Origin: an uncultured Paracoccaceae bacterium
GTDB taxonomy: Bacteria; Pseudomonadota; Alphaproteobacteria; Rhodobacterales; Rhodobacteraceae
Direction: 5' to 3'
Assembly (NCBI GenBank): GCA_937872465.1
Contig: CALMSR010000015.1
Location: forward strand, 1-35,021
Length of the DNA: 35,021 nucleotides
The position numbers and the translations under genes are program-made. Shown one piece after another: positions 15,535 to 23,241 of the stretch (positions within the stretch are counted from its first letter, which is position 1; every line of letters starts with the position of its first letter). The notes under the pieces are model-generated. The model ran no database searches. It had not been told where the DNA came from and saw nothing but the letters and a program-made list of their open reading frames with translations.

Positions 15535-16602
15535 TCAGTCGCCGCCGGCGTCCATCGCGGCGAGGCCGAGGCGCAGCGCCTTGCGCATCACCGTGGGCAT
15601 CGCCGGGCCGGCCTCGGCGGCGGGGCGGAAGTCGCCGGGAGCGGCGGCGACGCGGGCGCCGGCGAGGGCCAGCCGCAGGTGGAAATGGGTGAAGGTGTGG
15701 CGGACCTCGACGCCGAGGTCGCGCCAGTCGGCGGCCAGCGGCGGAACGCCTTCAGGCGCGCCTTCGCCCCAGGGGCCGGAGGGCAGCGCGAGCATGCCGC
15801 CGAGCAGGCCGGAAGCGGGCCGGGTCTCGACGAGGACGGCGCCGTCGCGGCGGAGCGCGAGCCAGACGAAGCCGCGGCGGACGGGCTTCGCGGCCTTCTC
15901 GGCCTTGCGGGGCAGGGTTTCGGCGATGCCCGCGCGACGGGCGGCGCAATCGGCGCGCCACGGACAGAGGCCGCAGACCGGGGCGCGCGGCGTGCAGATC
16001 GTCGCCCCGAGATCCATGACCGCCTGGGCATAGTCGCCGCTGCGCGCCATGGGGGTGAGCCGCGCGGCGAGGCCGGTGAGCTGCGGCTTGGCTTCGGGCA
16101 GCGGCGTCTCGACCGCGTGGAGGCGGGCCATGACCCGCTCGACATTGCCGTCGACGACGGTGGCGGGACGGTCGAAGGCGATGGCGGCGATGGCAGCGGC
16201 GGTATAGGCGCCGATGCCGGGCAAGCCGCGCAGCCCCTCTTCGCTGTCTGGGAAGCGCCCGGCATGGTCGCGCGCCACCGCCCGGGCACAGGCGATCAGG
16301 TTGCGGGCGCGGGCGTAATAGCCCAGGCCCGCCCAGGCGGCCATGATGTCGGCCTCGGGTGCCGCGGCCAGCGCCTCGACCCGCGGCCAGCGCGCGAGGA
16401 AGGCGGCATAGCGGCCGCGCACGGCGGCGACGGTGGTCTGCTGCAGCATCACCTCGGAGAGCCAGACGCGATAGGGATCGGGGCGCTCGCCACCCGCCCG
16501 CGCCGCCGGGCCGACCCGCCAGGGCAGGTCGCGGGCGTGGCGATCGTACCAGGCGAGCAGCACCGCCGCGAGCCGGGTCTCGCGCGCTCCCTCGACCTCC
16601 AT
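15535..16602 (-). CDS. mutY: A/G-specific adenine DNA glycosylase MutY
   Basis: A 355-residue base-excision repair enzyme that removes adenine mispaired with 8-oxoguanine. Key residues are Glu50 (LSEVMLQQT), the helix-hairpin-helix LPGIGAYTAAAI at 127-138, catalytic Asp151 (VVDGNVERV) and the 4Fe-4S ligands Cys203, Cys210, Cys213 and Cys219 in C-x6-C-x2-C-x5-C spacing. A C-terminal NUDIX-like 8-oxoG recognition domain follows (LLGGMLALPSGPWGEG; VRHTFTHFHLRLALA). GGGAGAAAG before the ATG supports the start. It is divergent from the DciA-like gene with a 66-bp shared promoter region, an arrangement common in Rhodobacterales. Confidence 0.96.
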   Translation of the reverse strand: MEVEGARETRLAAVLLAWYDRHARDLPWRVGPAARAGGERPDPYRVWLSEVMLQQTTVAAVRGRYAAFLARWPRVEALAAAPEADIMAAWAGLGYYARARNLIACARAVARDHAGRFPDSEEGLRGLPGIGAYTAAAIAAIAFDRPATVVDGNVERVMARLHAVETPLPEAKPQLTGLAARLTPMARSGDYAQAVMDLGATICTPRAPVCGLCPWRADCAARRAGIAETLPRKAEKAAKPVRRGFVWLALRRDGAVLVETRPASGLLGGMLALPSGPWGEGAPEGVPPLAADWRDLGVEVRHTFTHFHLRLALAGARVAAAPGDFRPAAEAGPAMPTVMRKALRLGLAAMDAGGD

Positions 16603-16612
16603 CGCTTTCTCC

Positions 16613-16641
16613 CTGACAATCGCGCCGCGTGCGGATATGCC
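16613..16641 (+). promoter_or_regulatory. Putative promoter of dciA-like/dsbA-like genes
   Basis: CTGACA at 16613-16618, a 17-nt spacer and TATGCC at 16636-16641 in the 66-bp gap between divergent mutY and the DUF721 gene. The predicted start near 16648 gives a leader of about 20 nt containing GGAGA before the ATG. Confidence 0.4.
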
Positions 16642-16668
16642 TCGTTCCCGAGGCTCCGGAGACAGTTC

Positions 16669-17196
16669 ATGGCCGACGATCCGCGCAAGGGCAAGCAGGG
16701 GGCCGCCCGGGGGCGGCGCGGCCGCGGCTTCACCCGCGCGGGTGGGCTGATCGCGCCGCAGATGCGGACCGTCGCGGCGCGGCGGGGCTTCCTGCAGGCG
16801 CGGCTCCAGGCGCTCTGGCCCGAGATCGCCGGGGCGGAGATCGCGCGGCTCTGCCGCCCGGCGAAGCTGGTGAGCGCGCGCGGGCCGGCCGGGGGGCTGC
16901 TGACGCTCGAGGTGGCGCCCGCGCTCGGGCCGCAGGTTCAGATGATGCTGCCGCAGCTGCGCGAGCGCATTGAGGCGGTGCTCGGCCCGGGCAGCGTCGG
17001 GCGCATCCAGCTCGTCCCCGCCCGGCAGGGATTCGCCGAGCCGCCCGCGGCCTTCGTGCCGGCCGAGGCCGGCGCCCCGCCCGCCGATCTCGGCGCCGTC
17101 GCGGAGACCCTTTCAAGCATCGGTGATGACGATCTGCGAAGAGCCTTGGAGACATTGGCGCGAAATGTGATAACCCGCAGGGCGAAGTCCCAGTAA
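16669..17196 (+). CDS. DUF721/DciA-family protein (replicative helicase loading)
   Basis: A 175-residue protein with a basic N-terminus (KGKQGAARGRRGRGFTRAGG) and a DUF721 core (FLQARLQALWPEIAGAEIAR, then KLVSARGPAGGLLTLEVAPA, and MMLPQLRERIEAVLGPGSVGRIQLV). DciA proteins of this family deliver the DnaB helicase in bacteria that lack DnaC/DnaI. The alphaproteobacterial DUF721 members are assigned to the same family, although few were tested. GGAGA before the ATG supports the start; an in-frame opening that begins in mutY antisense is not coding. Fifteen bp separate it from the dsbA-like gene, so they are probably co-transcribed. Confidence 0.85.
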   Translation: MADDPRKGKQGAARGRRGRGFTRAGGLIAPQMRTVAARRGFLQARLQALWPEIAGAEIARLCRPAKLVSARGPAGGLLTLEVAPALGPQVQMMLPQLRERIEAVLGPGSVGRIQLVPARQGFAEPPAAFVPAEAGAPPADLGAVAETLSSIGDDDLRRALETLARNVITRRAKSQ

Positions 17197-17211
17197 TCGG
17201 AACGCTGATCC

Positions 17212-17823
17212 ATGACCCCTGCCCTGTCCCGCCGCACCGCCCTTGCCCTCTCGCTGGCCGCGCTCGCCCTGCCCCGCGCCGGATGGGCCCAGGCCCGCGA
17301 GATCGTCGAGATGACCATGGGCTCGCCCGACGCGCCGGTGACGCTCGTCGAATACGCGATGTTCACCTGCCCGCATTGCAAGGCCTTCCAGGAGGAGGTC
17401 TTTCCGCAGATCAAGGAGAACTTCATCGACACCGGCAAGGTGCGACTGGTCTACCGCGAGGTCTATTTCAACCGGCCGAGCCTCTGGGCGGCGATGATCG
17501 CGCGCTGCGCGCCGGCGGACCGCTATTTCGGCATCGTGGACCTGCTCTTCGAGCGGCAGGCGGAATGGTCGGGGGCCTTCGACAGCGAGCCGATGATGAA
17601 GGAGCTCTATTCGATCGGCCGCCAGGCCGGGCTGACCGACGAGGAGATGCAGGCCTGCGTCACCGACCGGGCGTTCGCCGAGGCGTTGGTAGCGGAATTC
17701 CAGAAGAACGCCGCCGCCGACGGCATCGACGCGACGCCGACCTTCCTGATCAACGGGACCAAGGTCAGCAACATGAACTACGCCGATTTCGAGGCCAAGC
17801 TCAACGAAGCGCTCGGCGAGTGA
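17212..17823 (+). CDS. DsbA-family periplasmic thioredoxin-like oxidoreductase
   Basis: A 203-residue exported thiol-disulfide protein of the Thioredoxin_4/DsbA type. The N-terminal signal has a twin arginine (SRRTALALSLAALALP) and a cleavage site near GWAQA. The active site is Cys53-Pro-His-Cys56 after VEYAMFTCPHC. The cis-proline loop is ATPTFLING. The family oxidises or isomerises cysteines in exported proteins. In Rhodobacterales it sits between the DUF721 gene and smc; here smc is replaced by a MATE transporter gene. Length is normal. Confidence 0.92.
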   Translation: MTPALSRRTALALSLAALALPRAGWAQAREIVEMTMGSPDAPVTLVEYAMFTCPHCKAFQEEVFPQIKENFIDTGKVRLVYREVYFNRPSLWAAMIARCAPADRYFGIVDLLFERQAEWSGAFDSEPMMKELYSIGRQAGLTDEEMQACVTDRAFAEALVAEFQKNAAADGIDATPTFLINGTKVSNMNYADFEAKLNEALGE

Positions 17824-17851
17824 CCGCGCGGCGCCGGCGGGCGCGCCGTCC

Positions 17852-19216
17852 ATGGGCGCGCCGGCGTTTGGTGCGGTTCCGGGCGAGAACGGCCTAGGGC
17901 GGCATCTGCGCCGGACGCTGGCGCTCGCCTGGCCGATGATGCTAGCCCGGGTGGGCATCGTCACGATGCACACCATGGACGTGATCGTGCTCGGGCGCGC
18001 CGGCGCCGGGCCGCTTTCGGACTACGTGCTCGGCCAGGCGATCCAGGACAGCCTCATCGCCATGGTCTTCGGCCTGATGATGGGCGTGCCGGTGCTGGTG
18101 GCCCGGGAGACCGGGGCGGGCAACGACCTCGCCGCCGCGGCCATCTGGCGGCGCGGGCTGGTCTTCGCCGGCGCGACGGGGCTCGCGATCACCGCGGTGC
18201 TGCAGCTCGCGCCTTCGCTGTTCCTCCTAACCGGGCAGGATGCGGCGATCGCCGCGCGGGCGGGCGCGGTGGCTCGCGTGCTGGCCTTCTCCATGCCTTT
18301 CGTGGCGATCTTCTACGTCAGCGCCGCGTTCCTCGAAGCCCTTCAGCGGCCGATGGTCGGGCTGGTGGCGATCCTCCTGGGCAACGTCCTGAACCTCGGT
18401 TTGAACGTGGTGCTCGTCTTCGGCGCGGGCCCGCTGCCGGCGCTCGGCGCGCGGGGCTGCGCGCTGGCGACGGTCATCACCTTCGCGCTGCTGGCGCTCC
18501 TCCTCCTGCTCTACCTGCGCTTCCTGCTGCCGGAGCGGCGGCGCTACGGCATCGGGCTCGGCGCGGCCGGCCGGACGCCGCCCGTGGCGGAGCAGACGCG
18601 CATCGGCCTCGCCTCGGGCGGCTCCTATCTCTTCGAGGCCTCGGCCTTCACGGTGATGACGATCCTGGTGGGCTGGCTCGGGACGCTGGCCCTGGCGGCG
18701 CATGGGGTGCTCTTCCAGTTCCTCGCGCTGATCTTCATGATCGCCGCCGGACTGGCGGGCGCGACGCAGGTCAGGGTCGGCAATGCCTGGGGGCGTGGCG
18801 ACCCGGCGGGCGTGGCGATGGCCGGCTGGGTCGGGCTGGGGCTCGCGAGCCTCTTCACCGGTGCTGCGGCGCTGGCGGTGGCGCTGGCGCCGGGCTTCTT
18901 CCTCGGCATCTTCACCTCGGACCCGGCGGTGGTCGCGGGCGCGGCGCCGGTCTTGGTCTGGGTGCTGCTCGCGACGCTCTTCGACGGCGGGCAGGCGGTG
19001 ATGAACCACGCCTGCCGCGGCCGTGGCGACACCTGGGTGCCCACGACCCTGCATTTCGGCAGCTACTGGCTGGTGATGGTGCCCGGGGCGTGGCTGCTGG
19101 CCTTTCCCGCGGGCCAGGGGCTGGCGGGGATCTACCAGGGGATCCTGGTCGCGAGCGTGGTCTCGATCCTGGTGCTCTCGCTGCGCTTCCGTCGCCTCAG
19201 CCGGAGGGCGCCGTGA
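17852..19216 (+). CDS. MATE-family multidrug efflux transporter (NorM type)
   Basis: A 454-residue integral membrane protein with two MatE halves and about twelve hydrophobic helices. Typical segments are LALAWPMMLARVGIVTMHTM in helix 1, QDSLIAMVFGLMMGVPVLVA in helix 2, the inter-half loop after RFLLPERRRYG, and the repeat of the N-half pattern in AAHGVLFQFLALIFMIAAGL. MATE proteins export drugs, dyes or flavin-like metabolites using Na+ or H+ gradients; the substrate cannot be told. The ATG lies 28 bp after the dsbA-like stop without an obvious SD. Start uncertainty is small, because helix 1 begins about 20 residues in. Confidence 0.92.
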   Translation: MGAPAFGAVPGENGLGRHLRRTLALAWPMMLARVGIVTMHTMDVIVLGRAGAGPLSDYVLGQAIQDSLIAMVFGLMMGVPVLVARETGAGNDLAAAAIWRRGLVFAGATGLAITAVLQLAPSLFLLTGQDAAIAARAGAVARVLAFSMPFVAIFYVSAAFLEALQRPMVGLVAILLGNVLNLGLNVVLVFGAGPLPALGARGCALATVITFALLALLLLLYLRFLLPERRRYGIGLGAAGRTPPVAEQTRIGLASGGSYLFEASAFTVMTILVGWLGTLALAAHGVLFQFLALIFMIAAGLAGATQVRVGNAWGRGDPAGVAMAGWVGLGLASLFTGAAALAVALAPGFFLGIFTSDPAVVAGAAPVLVWVLLATLFDGGQAVMNHACRGRGDTWVPTTLHFGSYWLVMVPGAWLLAFPAGQGLAGIYQGILVASVVSILVLSLRFRRLSRRAP

Positions 19217-19330
19217 ACCCCGCACGAACGTCCAGAGACGGTGTTGGGATCGTGGCCCTGCGGACCCGTGTCATATCCGGTCGAGCCTTTCGGAAAGCAC
19301 GGGCGGATTTCCGATGCCCCGGCGGTCGGC

Positions 19331-19711
19331 CTAGGCGCGCCGGAGCGCGGTGACCTCGATCTCGACCCGCATCTCGGGGCGGATCAGCGCGGTGACCACG
19401 GTGGTATTGGCCGGGCGGACCTCGCCGAAACAGGCGCGCAGCGCCGGGGCGATCGCCGCGTGGTCGGCGGGATCCACGAGATAGACCACGCTGCGCACCA
19501 CGTCCTCGAAGGAAAAGCCCGCCTCGCGCAGCGCCCTACCGATGGTGGCGAGCGCCGCCTCGGCCTGGGCCGCGGCTCCCTCGGGCATCTTCATGGCGGC
19601 GTAGTCGTAGCCGGTGGTGCCCGAGACGAAGCACCACTCGCCCTGCACCACCGCCCGGCTGTAGGCGAAGTCGCGCTCGAATTCCGATCCGGTGGTGATC
19701 CGCCGCCGCAT
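19331..19711 (-). CDS. Rid-family protein (YjgF/YER057c/UK114)
   Basis: A 126-residue chorismate-mutase-like fold of the Rid family (FVSGTTGYDYA, ALATIGRALREAGFSFEDVVRSVVY, MRVEIEVTAL). RidA enzymes hydrolyse reactive enamines/imines such as 2-aminoacrylate. The arginine of archetypal RidA (PARS) that holds the substrate carboxylate reads Asn in RPANTTV here, so it belongs to another Rid subfamily and deaminase activity is uncertain. A good SD (GGGAGGGATGGAG) precedes the ATG. It is 23 bp downstream of the carboxylate-amine ligase and probably in its operon. Confidence 0.88.
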   Translation of the reverse strand: MRRRITTGSEFERDFAYSRAVVQGEWCFVSGTTGYDYAAMKMPEGAAAQAEAALATIGRALREAGFSFEDVVRSVVYLVDPADHAAIAPALRACFGEVRPANTTVVTALIRPEMRVEIEVTALRRA

Positions 19712-19734
19712 GGCTCCATCCCTCCCGCCCTGCC

Positions 19735-20952
19735 CTATTCGGCGAGGAATTCCCCGATCAGCGTGTCGACCACGTGGCGCAGCGCGCCGGCATCGTCCTC
19801 GCCGGCCTCGCGCGCGGCGGCATAGGCGCGGCGCTGGCGATGGGCGGAGGTGCCGTCGGCGAGGATCCGGCGCAGGCCCGCGAGTTCCTCGGCGCAGCCG
19901 AGCGCCGCGGCGTCGCCGGCGACGAACTCGATCAGCTCCTCGATCAGATCCGCGAAGGGCACCATCTTGCGCTGGCCGTGGTCGATCAGCTTGCCCTCGG
20001 CACCGTAGCGCTGCGCCCGCCAGCGGTTCTCGCGGATCAGCGTGGCGGGATAGATGCGCCAGCGCTGGTTCTGGGCGCGCAGCCGGTGCAGGAACGCGAG
20101 CAGAGACTGGTAGAGGGCGGCGAGTGCCGCCACGTCCGGAAGCCGCGGGCAGACGTCGGTGACCCGCTGCTCGAGCGTGGGGAAGCGCGCCGAGGGCCGC
20201 ACGTCCCACCAGAGCTTGGTGCCGTCCTCGATGCAGCCGGCGGTGACCAGGTGATCCACCAGCCGGCGGAACTCCGAGAAGCTGTCGAGCCGGTCCGGCA
20301 GACCGGTGCGCGGCAGGGCGTCGAAGACCGTCAGGCGGTAGCTGGCGAGCTGGGTGTCCGAGCCCTCCCAGTAGGGCGAGGAACAGGAGAGCGCGAGCAT
20401 GTGCGGCAGGAAGTAGGAGACCTGGTTCATCATGTCGATGCGCACGTCGTCGTCCTCGATCCCGGCATGGATGTGCATGCCGCAGATCAGCATCCGCCAG
20501 GCGGCCGCGCCCATGTCGTTCCAGAGCCCGTCGTAGCGTTCCTTGCGCGTGTGGCTCTGGCGCCGCCAGGTGGCGAAGGGATGGGTCGAGGCGGCGATGA
20601 CCGCATAGCCGTATTCGCCCGCCGCCGCCGCCCCCGCCGCGCGCAGGGCGCGCAATTCCCCCACCGCCTCGGCGACGCCGGGATGGGGCCGCGTGCCGAC
20701 CTCGACCTGGCATTGCAGGAATTCAGTGGTCACCTGGTCGCCGACCGCGTCGCGGCAGTCCTCGAGGAAGCCGGCCTCGGGCTCGGCGACGAGGTCGCGG
20801 GTCTCGCGGTCGACGATGAGGTATTCCTCCTCGATTCCGAGGGTCAGCGACGATCGCTCCAAGCCTTCCTCCCCTGCCGGCGGGGGACGATAGTGATACG
20901 CTTCCTCCCAGGCGGTCAATCGCCGCGCTTGCGGGTTGCGGGGCGATGGCAT
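19735..20952 (-). CDS. YbdK-type carboxylate-amine ligase (GCS2 family)
   Basis: A 405-residue ATP-dependent carboxylate-amine ligase of the glutamate-cysteine ligase 2 family. Visible motifs are the acidic strand LTLGIEEEYLIVD near 36-48, the FLQCQVEVGTRP substrate-site region, MLICGMHIHAG with paired histidines, LSCSSPYWEGSDTQLASYRL, and KLWWDVRPSARFPTLEQRV. E. coli YbdK has weak gamma-glutamylcysteine synthetase activity; the true product in this family is generally unknown. Length is near the usual 370-400, with a 30-residue N-terminal extension (YHYRPPPAGEEGLERS). The downstream Rid gene suggests amine or imine chemistry, which is inference. Confidence 0.9.
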   Translation of the reverse strand: MPSPRNPQARRLTAWEEAYHYRPPPAGEEGLERSSLTLGIEEEYLIVDRETRDLVAEPEAGFLEDCRDAVGDQVTTEFLQCQVEVGTRPHPGVAEAVGELRALRAAGAAAAGEYGYAVIAASTHPFATWRRQSHTRKERYDGLWNDMGAAAWRMLICGMHIHAGIEDDDVRIDMMNQVSYFLPHMLALSCSSPYWEGSDTQLASYRLTVFDALPRTGLPDRLDSFSEFRRLVDHLVTAGCIEDGTKLWWDVRPSARFPTLEQRVTDVCPRLPDVAALAALYQSLLAFLHRLRAQNQRWRIYPATLIRENRWRAQRYGAEGKLIDHGQRKMVPFADLIEELIEFVAGDAAALGCAEELAGLRRILADGTSAHRQRRAYAAAREAGEDDAGALRHVVDTLIGEFLAE

Positions 20953-20984
20953 GTGGAGCTCATCCTTTCATCTTCGTCCGCCCC

Positions 20985-21080
20985 ATACCAGCGGCCCTCC
21001 TCGGCGGCTCTTGTCCCTCCCGCGTCCGGGTGTCCCCAGCCCGGTCGACCCGTGGCGGTGCGGGGCGCGGCCATCTACCT
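20985..21080 (+). repeat. Family B intergenic repeat, copy B3 (partial)
   Basis: In the 378-bp gap between the ligase and cytochrome c genes. ATACCAGCGGCCCTCCTCGG, then TCCCGCGTCCGGGTGTCCC, CAGCCCGGTCGACCCGTGGCG and GTGCGGGGCGCGGCC match the minus strand of 8990-9097 and end blocks of other copies. The central CTGCGGC/GCGCCTCC blocks are missing. A family A copy follows 60 bp downstream. No gene is seen in the gap. Confidence 0.6.
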
Positions 21081-21141
21081 GTCCCGGGGCCCGGCCCCGA
21101 GGCCAAGGTGTCGGTCAGGCGAAAGGCCCATCAGTATAGCA

Positions 21142-21215
21142 GCAAGACGAGGGGAGCGCCCGACCCGAGCGGGGCGGATACTGCCCCGCGGCGGCCGCCT
21201 GGCGGAACGGTGACG
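21142..21215 (-). repeat. Family A intergenic repeat, copy A3
   Basis: On the minus strand: GGCGTCACCGTTCCGCC, a diverged centre, GGGGCAGTATCCGCCCCGC, then TCGGGTCGGGCGCTCCCCTC and GTCTTGC. It has both halves of the element in the same order as copy A2, with a shorter middle. Confidence 0.65.
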
Positions 21216-21267
21216 CCGGGCCCGGCGGAGGGGATCGCAAGGCCAGATTCCGTTCTCCTGTTGCGGC

Positions 21268-21295
21268 TTGCGCTCGCCGCCGGCGGCCCTAGGCT
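21268..21295 (+). promoter_or_regulatory. Putative cytochrome c gene promoter
   Basis: TTGCGC at 21268-21273, 16-nt spacer, TAGGCT at 21290-21295, giving a leader of about 30 nt before the ATG at 21331. Confidence 0.35.
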
Positions 21296-21330
21296 CCAGG
21301 GACTCTGGCCGAGCAAAAAAGAGACCACCG

Positions 21331-21735
21331 ATGCGCAACCGATGGATCCTGGTCGGAAGCCTGGCGCTGGGGCTCCTGGTGCTGGCGGGCTATGCGATGC
21401 GGCCGGCGGATGATCCGGCGGTCGCGCGCGGCGAGCATGCCTACCGCATCTGCGCTGCCTGCCACATCATCGACAGCGAGGCCGAGCCGCATTCCGCGCC
21501 CTCGCTCGCCGGGGTCGCGGGGCGGCCGGCGGCCTCGGGCGGCTTCGCCTATTCCGAGGCGCTGCGGGCGGCAGCCGCGGCCGGGCTCGTCTGGAACGAC
21601 GCGGCGCTCGACGCCTTCATCGCCGATCCCGACGGCTTCCTGCCCGGCACCAGCATGGGCTTCGCGGGGCTCGCCGATCCGGCGGCGCGACGGGACGTGA
21701 TCGCCTTCCTCCACGCCCGGCTCGGCGCGGACTGA
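21331..21735 (+). CDS. Membrane-anchored class I cytochrome c
   Basis: A 134-residue c-type cytochrome. An uncleaved N-terminal anchor is likely (RWILVGSLALGLLVLAGYAM, residues 4-23). The haem-attachment motif is Cys41-Ala-Ala-Cys44-His45, and the distal axial Met109 lies in PGTSMGF. APSLAGVAGR and DVIAFLHARL are standard cytochrome c-550/c552 segments. It would carry electrons on the periplasmic face of the inner membrane, as CycM-type anchored cytochromes do between bc1 and oxidases. The shorter ATG start at 21331 gives a proper n-region; the frame stays open to 21268 without conservation. Confidence 0.92.
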   Translation: MRNRWILVGSLALGLLVLAGYAMRPADDPAVARGEHAYRICAACHIIDSEAEPHSAPSLAGVAGRPAASGGFAYSEALRAAAAAGLVWNDAALDAFIADPDGFLPGTSMGFAGLADPAARRDVIAFLHARLGAD

Positions 21736-21745
21736 GCCCCGCCGC

Positions 21746-22264
21746 TCAGCCCCCCGCGACGGGCACCGGCACGCGCACCTCGCCGTAGCGCACCACCGGG
21801 ACGCCGCCGCTGGCTCCGTAGCCGCCGCCGTACCAGCCGAAGCCGACCCCGACGCCGCCGGCATTGCCGGTGCCGACCGAGACGCCCACCGCCGGCCAGC
21901 CGCCGAGCCCGTTCGACCAGACCTGGGTCGGGGCGGCCACCACAGAGCCGGAGGCGGCGCCGGCGGTGCAGGTGACGGTGATGTCCGGCGAATCCGCGCC
22001 GTAGCTCGGCATCAGGAGCCGCGTCGGGGCGGTGAAGCTCGCGGAGAAATAGGGCGAGACCGCCTCGCAGGCCGCACCCTGGAGCTCGCCCACGCCCCCG
22101 GCCGGCACCGCGCGCACGATCAGCTGGGTCTCGCCCCGCGCTACCGGCGCCGCCGCGCCGGGGATCGGGCTGGCCGAAACCGTGGTCAGGCCGGGCGGCG
22201 CGGCCGTCGAGGCGCAGCCGGCCAGCGCCAGCGCCGCCAGAATTCTCGTTTCGTTCCGAATCAT
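21746..22264 (-). CDS. Lipoprotein, paralog 1
   Basis: A 172-residue predicted lipoprotein: lipobox LAGC with Cys17 after MIRNETRILAALALAG. The folded part contains LIVRAVPAGGVGELQGAACE, YFSASFTAPTRLLMP, DSPDITVTCTAGAASG and a Gly/Tyr-rich tail (GGVGVGFGWYGGGYG). It is clearly homologous to the lipoprotein at 22695-23186: both have VRA...G..C.....YF.A....P.RL..P..G.D.P.....CT.G...G. No named domain is recognised. A CtrA-like box overlaps its leader. It ends 10 bp from the convergent cytochrome gene. Confidence 0.75.
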   Translation of the reverse strand: MIRNETRILAALALAGCASTAAPPGLTTVSASPIPGAAAPVARGETQLIVRAVPAGGVGELQGAACEAVSPYFSASFTAPTRLLMPSYGADSPDITVTCTAGAASGSVVAAPTQVWSNGLGGWPAVGVSVGTGNAGGVGVGFGWYGGGYGASGGVPVVRYGEVRVPVPVAGG

Positions 22265-22268
22265 CGCG

Positions 22269-22283
22269 TTAATCCCCCGCTAA
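22269..22283. promoter_or_regulatory. CtrA-like box between divergent small-protein genes
   Basis: TTAA-N7-CTAA (TTAATCCCCCGCTAA, followed by CC) is one mismatch from the CtrA consensus. It lies 5 bp upstream of the lipoprotein start at 22264 and 39 bp upstream of the 22322 ATG. That placement could repress the first gene and activate the second. Confidence 0.35.
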
Positions 22284-22321
22284 CCATGGCGGGGCAGACT
22301 TGCCCAAACCGAAAGGCAATT

Positions 22322-22684
22322 ATGACCCCGCACCCGTTGCTCGCCGCCACCTTGCTCGCCGCCCTGCTCGCCGCCCCGGCGCTGCATGCAGAGGAGCCCT
22401 TCGCGCGGCCCGCGCCGGCCGCCCTGCGCGAGACCGCCACGCCCTGGCGGGCGGTGGTGGTTTCGCGCCTGCATGTCGCGACCGGCCCGCGCGCGCTCTT
22501 CGCCGAGGCCGATGCCGGGCGGCTAGCGGTGCAGGTCAGCCGCGGCCGTCGACCCGGCGCGCCGGAGATCCCGCCCGGGACCGGTCTCCTGCGCGTGCTC
22601 CAGGATGCCTGCGCGCCCCTGCCGCTGCAACGGGCGGAGGCCGATCCGGTTCCGCGCGCCCGGGTGGTTTCGCTCAAATTCTGA
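22322..22684 (+). CDS. Small secreted hypothetical protein
   Basis: A 120-residue protein with a cleavable signal peptide (MTPHPLLAATLLAALLAAPA, cleavage near LHA-EE). The mature part is Ala/Arg/Pro-rich with one cysteine (LQDACAPLP) and ends VVSLKF, an aromatic end like the 14728 protein. No family is recognised. It is divergent from lipoprotein paralog 1 and convergent (10 bp) with paralog 2. GAAAGG precedes the ATG; the 12 extra codons upstream are less likely because they would disrupt the signal peptide. Confidence 0.65.
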   Translation: MTPHPLLAATLLAALLAAPALHAEEPFARPAPAALRETATPWRAVVVSRLHVATGPRALFAEADAGRLAVQVSRGRRPGAPEIPPGTGLLRVLQDACAPLPLQRAEADPVPRARVVSLKF

Positions 22685-22694
22685 CGGCGCGCGC

Positions 22695-23186
22695 TCAGCG
22701 CAGCGCCACCGCGAGATCGGGATAGACCAGCGGGCCGGTCTTCTCGTAGCCCCACCACCAGCCGCCACCCCAGCCGGCGCGGCGCACTCCGCTCGGCCGA
22801 CCATCCTCGGGCCAGCCATAGGCGGGCATGACCACCGCCTGCCCCGCGAGCTGGCCGTTGGTGCAATTGGCGACGAGCTGCGGCGCGTCCGGCCCGAGAT
22901 CGGGCAGCACCAGCCGCGCCGGGGTCACTAGGTCGGCGGTGAAGTAATCCCCGCCCGCGACGCGGCAGCGCGAGCCGGGCATCTCGACCCAGCCGCCCTC
23001 GGCGTCGGGAACGAAGGCCCGCACTGCGAGGCCGGTCTTCCAGCGGCCGGGCGGCACGATCTGCGCCGCATTGGGCTGCATTTCCACCAAGGGCAGGTCG
23101 GTGCCCGAGCCGCTGCCGCGGATGCCCGTGTCGCCGCAGGCGGCGAGCGCCAGGAGTCCCAGCACGCCGAACCCGATCCGTCCCAT
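22695..23186 (-). CDS. Lipoprotein, paralog 2
   Basis: A 163-residue predicted lipoprotein starting MGRIGFGVLGLLALAAC (lipobox LAAC, Cys17). Homologous to the 21746-22264 lipoprotein across LAVRAFVPDAEGGWVEMPGS, then RCRVAGGDYFTADLVTPARL, and GPDAPQLVANCTNGQLAGQA, with a Trp/Gly-rich tail (GWGGGWWWGYE). I choose the ATG at 23186 because GGAG lies 6 nt upstream and it gives a standard 17-residue lipoprotein signal; ATGs at 23198, 23204 and 23219 are possible. Function unknown; probably anchored to the inner or outer membrane facing the periplasm. Confidence 0.75.
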   Translation of the reverse strand: MGRIGFGVLGLLALAACGDTGIRGSGSGTDLPLVEMQPNAAQIVPPGRWKTGLAVRAFVPDAEGGWVEMPGSRCRVAGGDYFTADLVTPARLVLPDLGPDAPQLVANCTNGQLAGQAVVMPAYGWPEDGRPSGVRRAGWGGGWWWGYEKTGPLVYPDLAVALR

Positions 23187-23241
23187 CGTCTTCTCCATCG
23201 TCATCGGCCCCGCGGGCATTTTCGTTCCGACCCCGGGTGGT

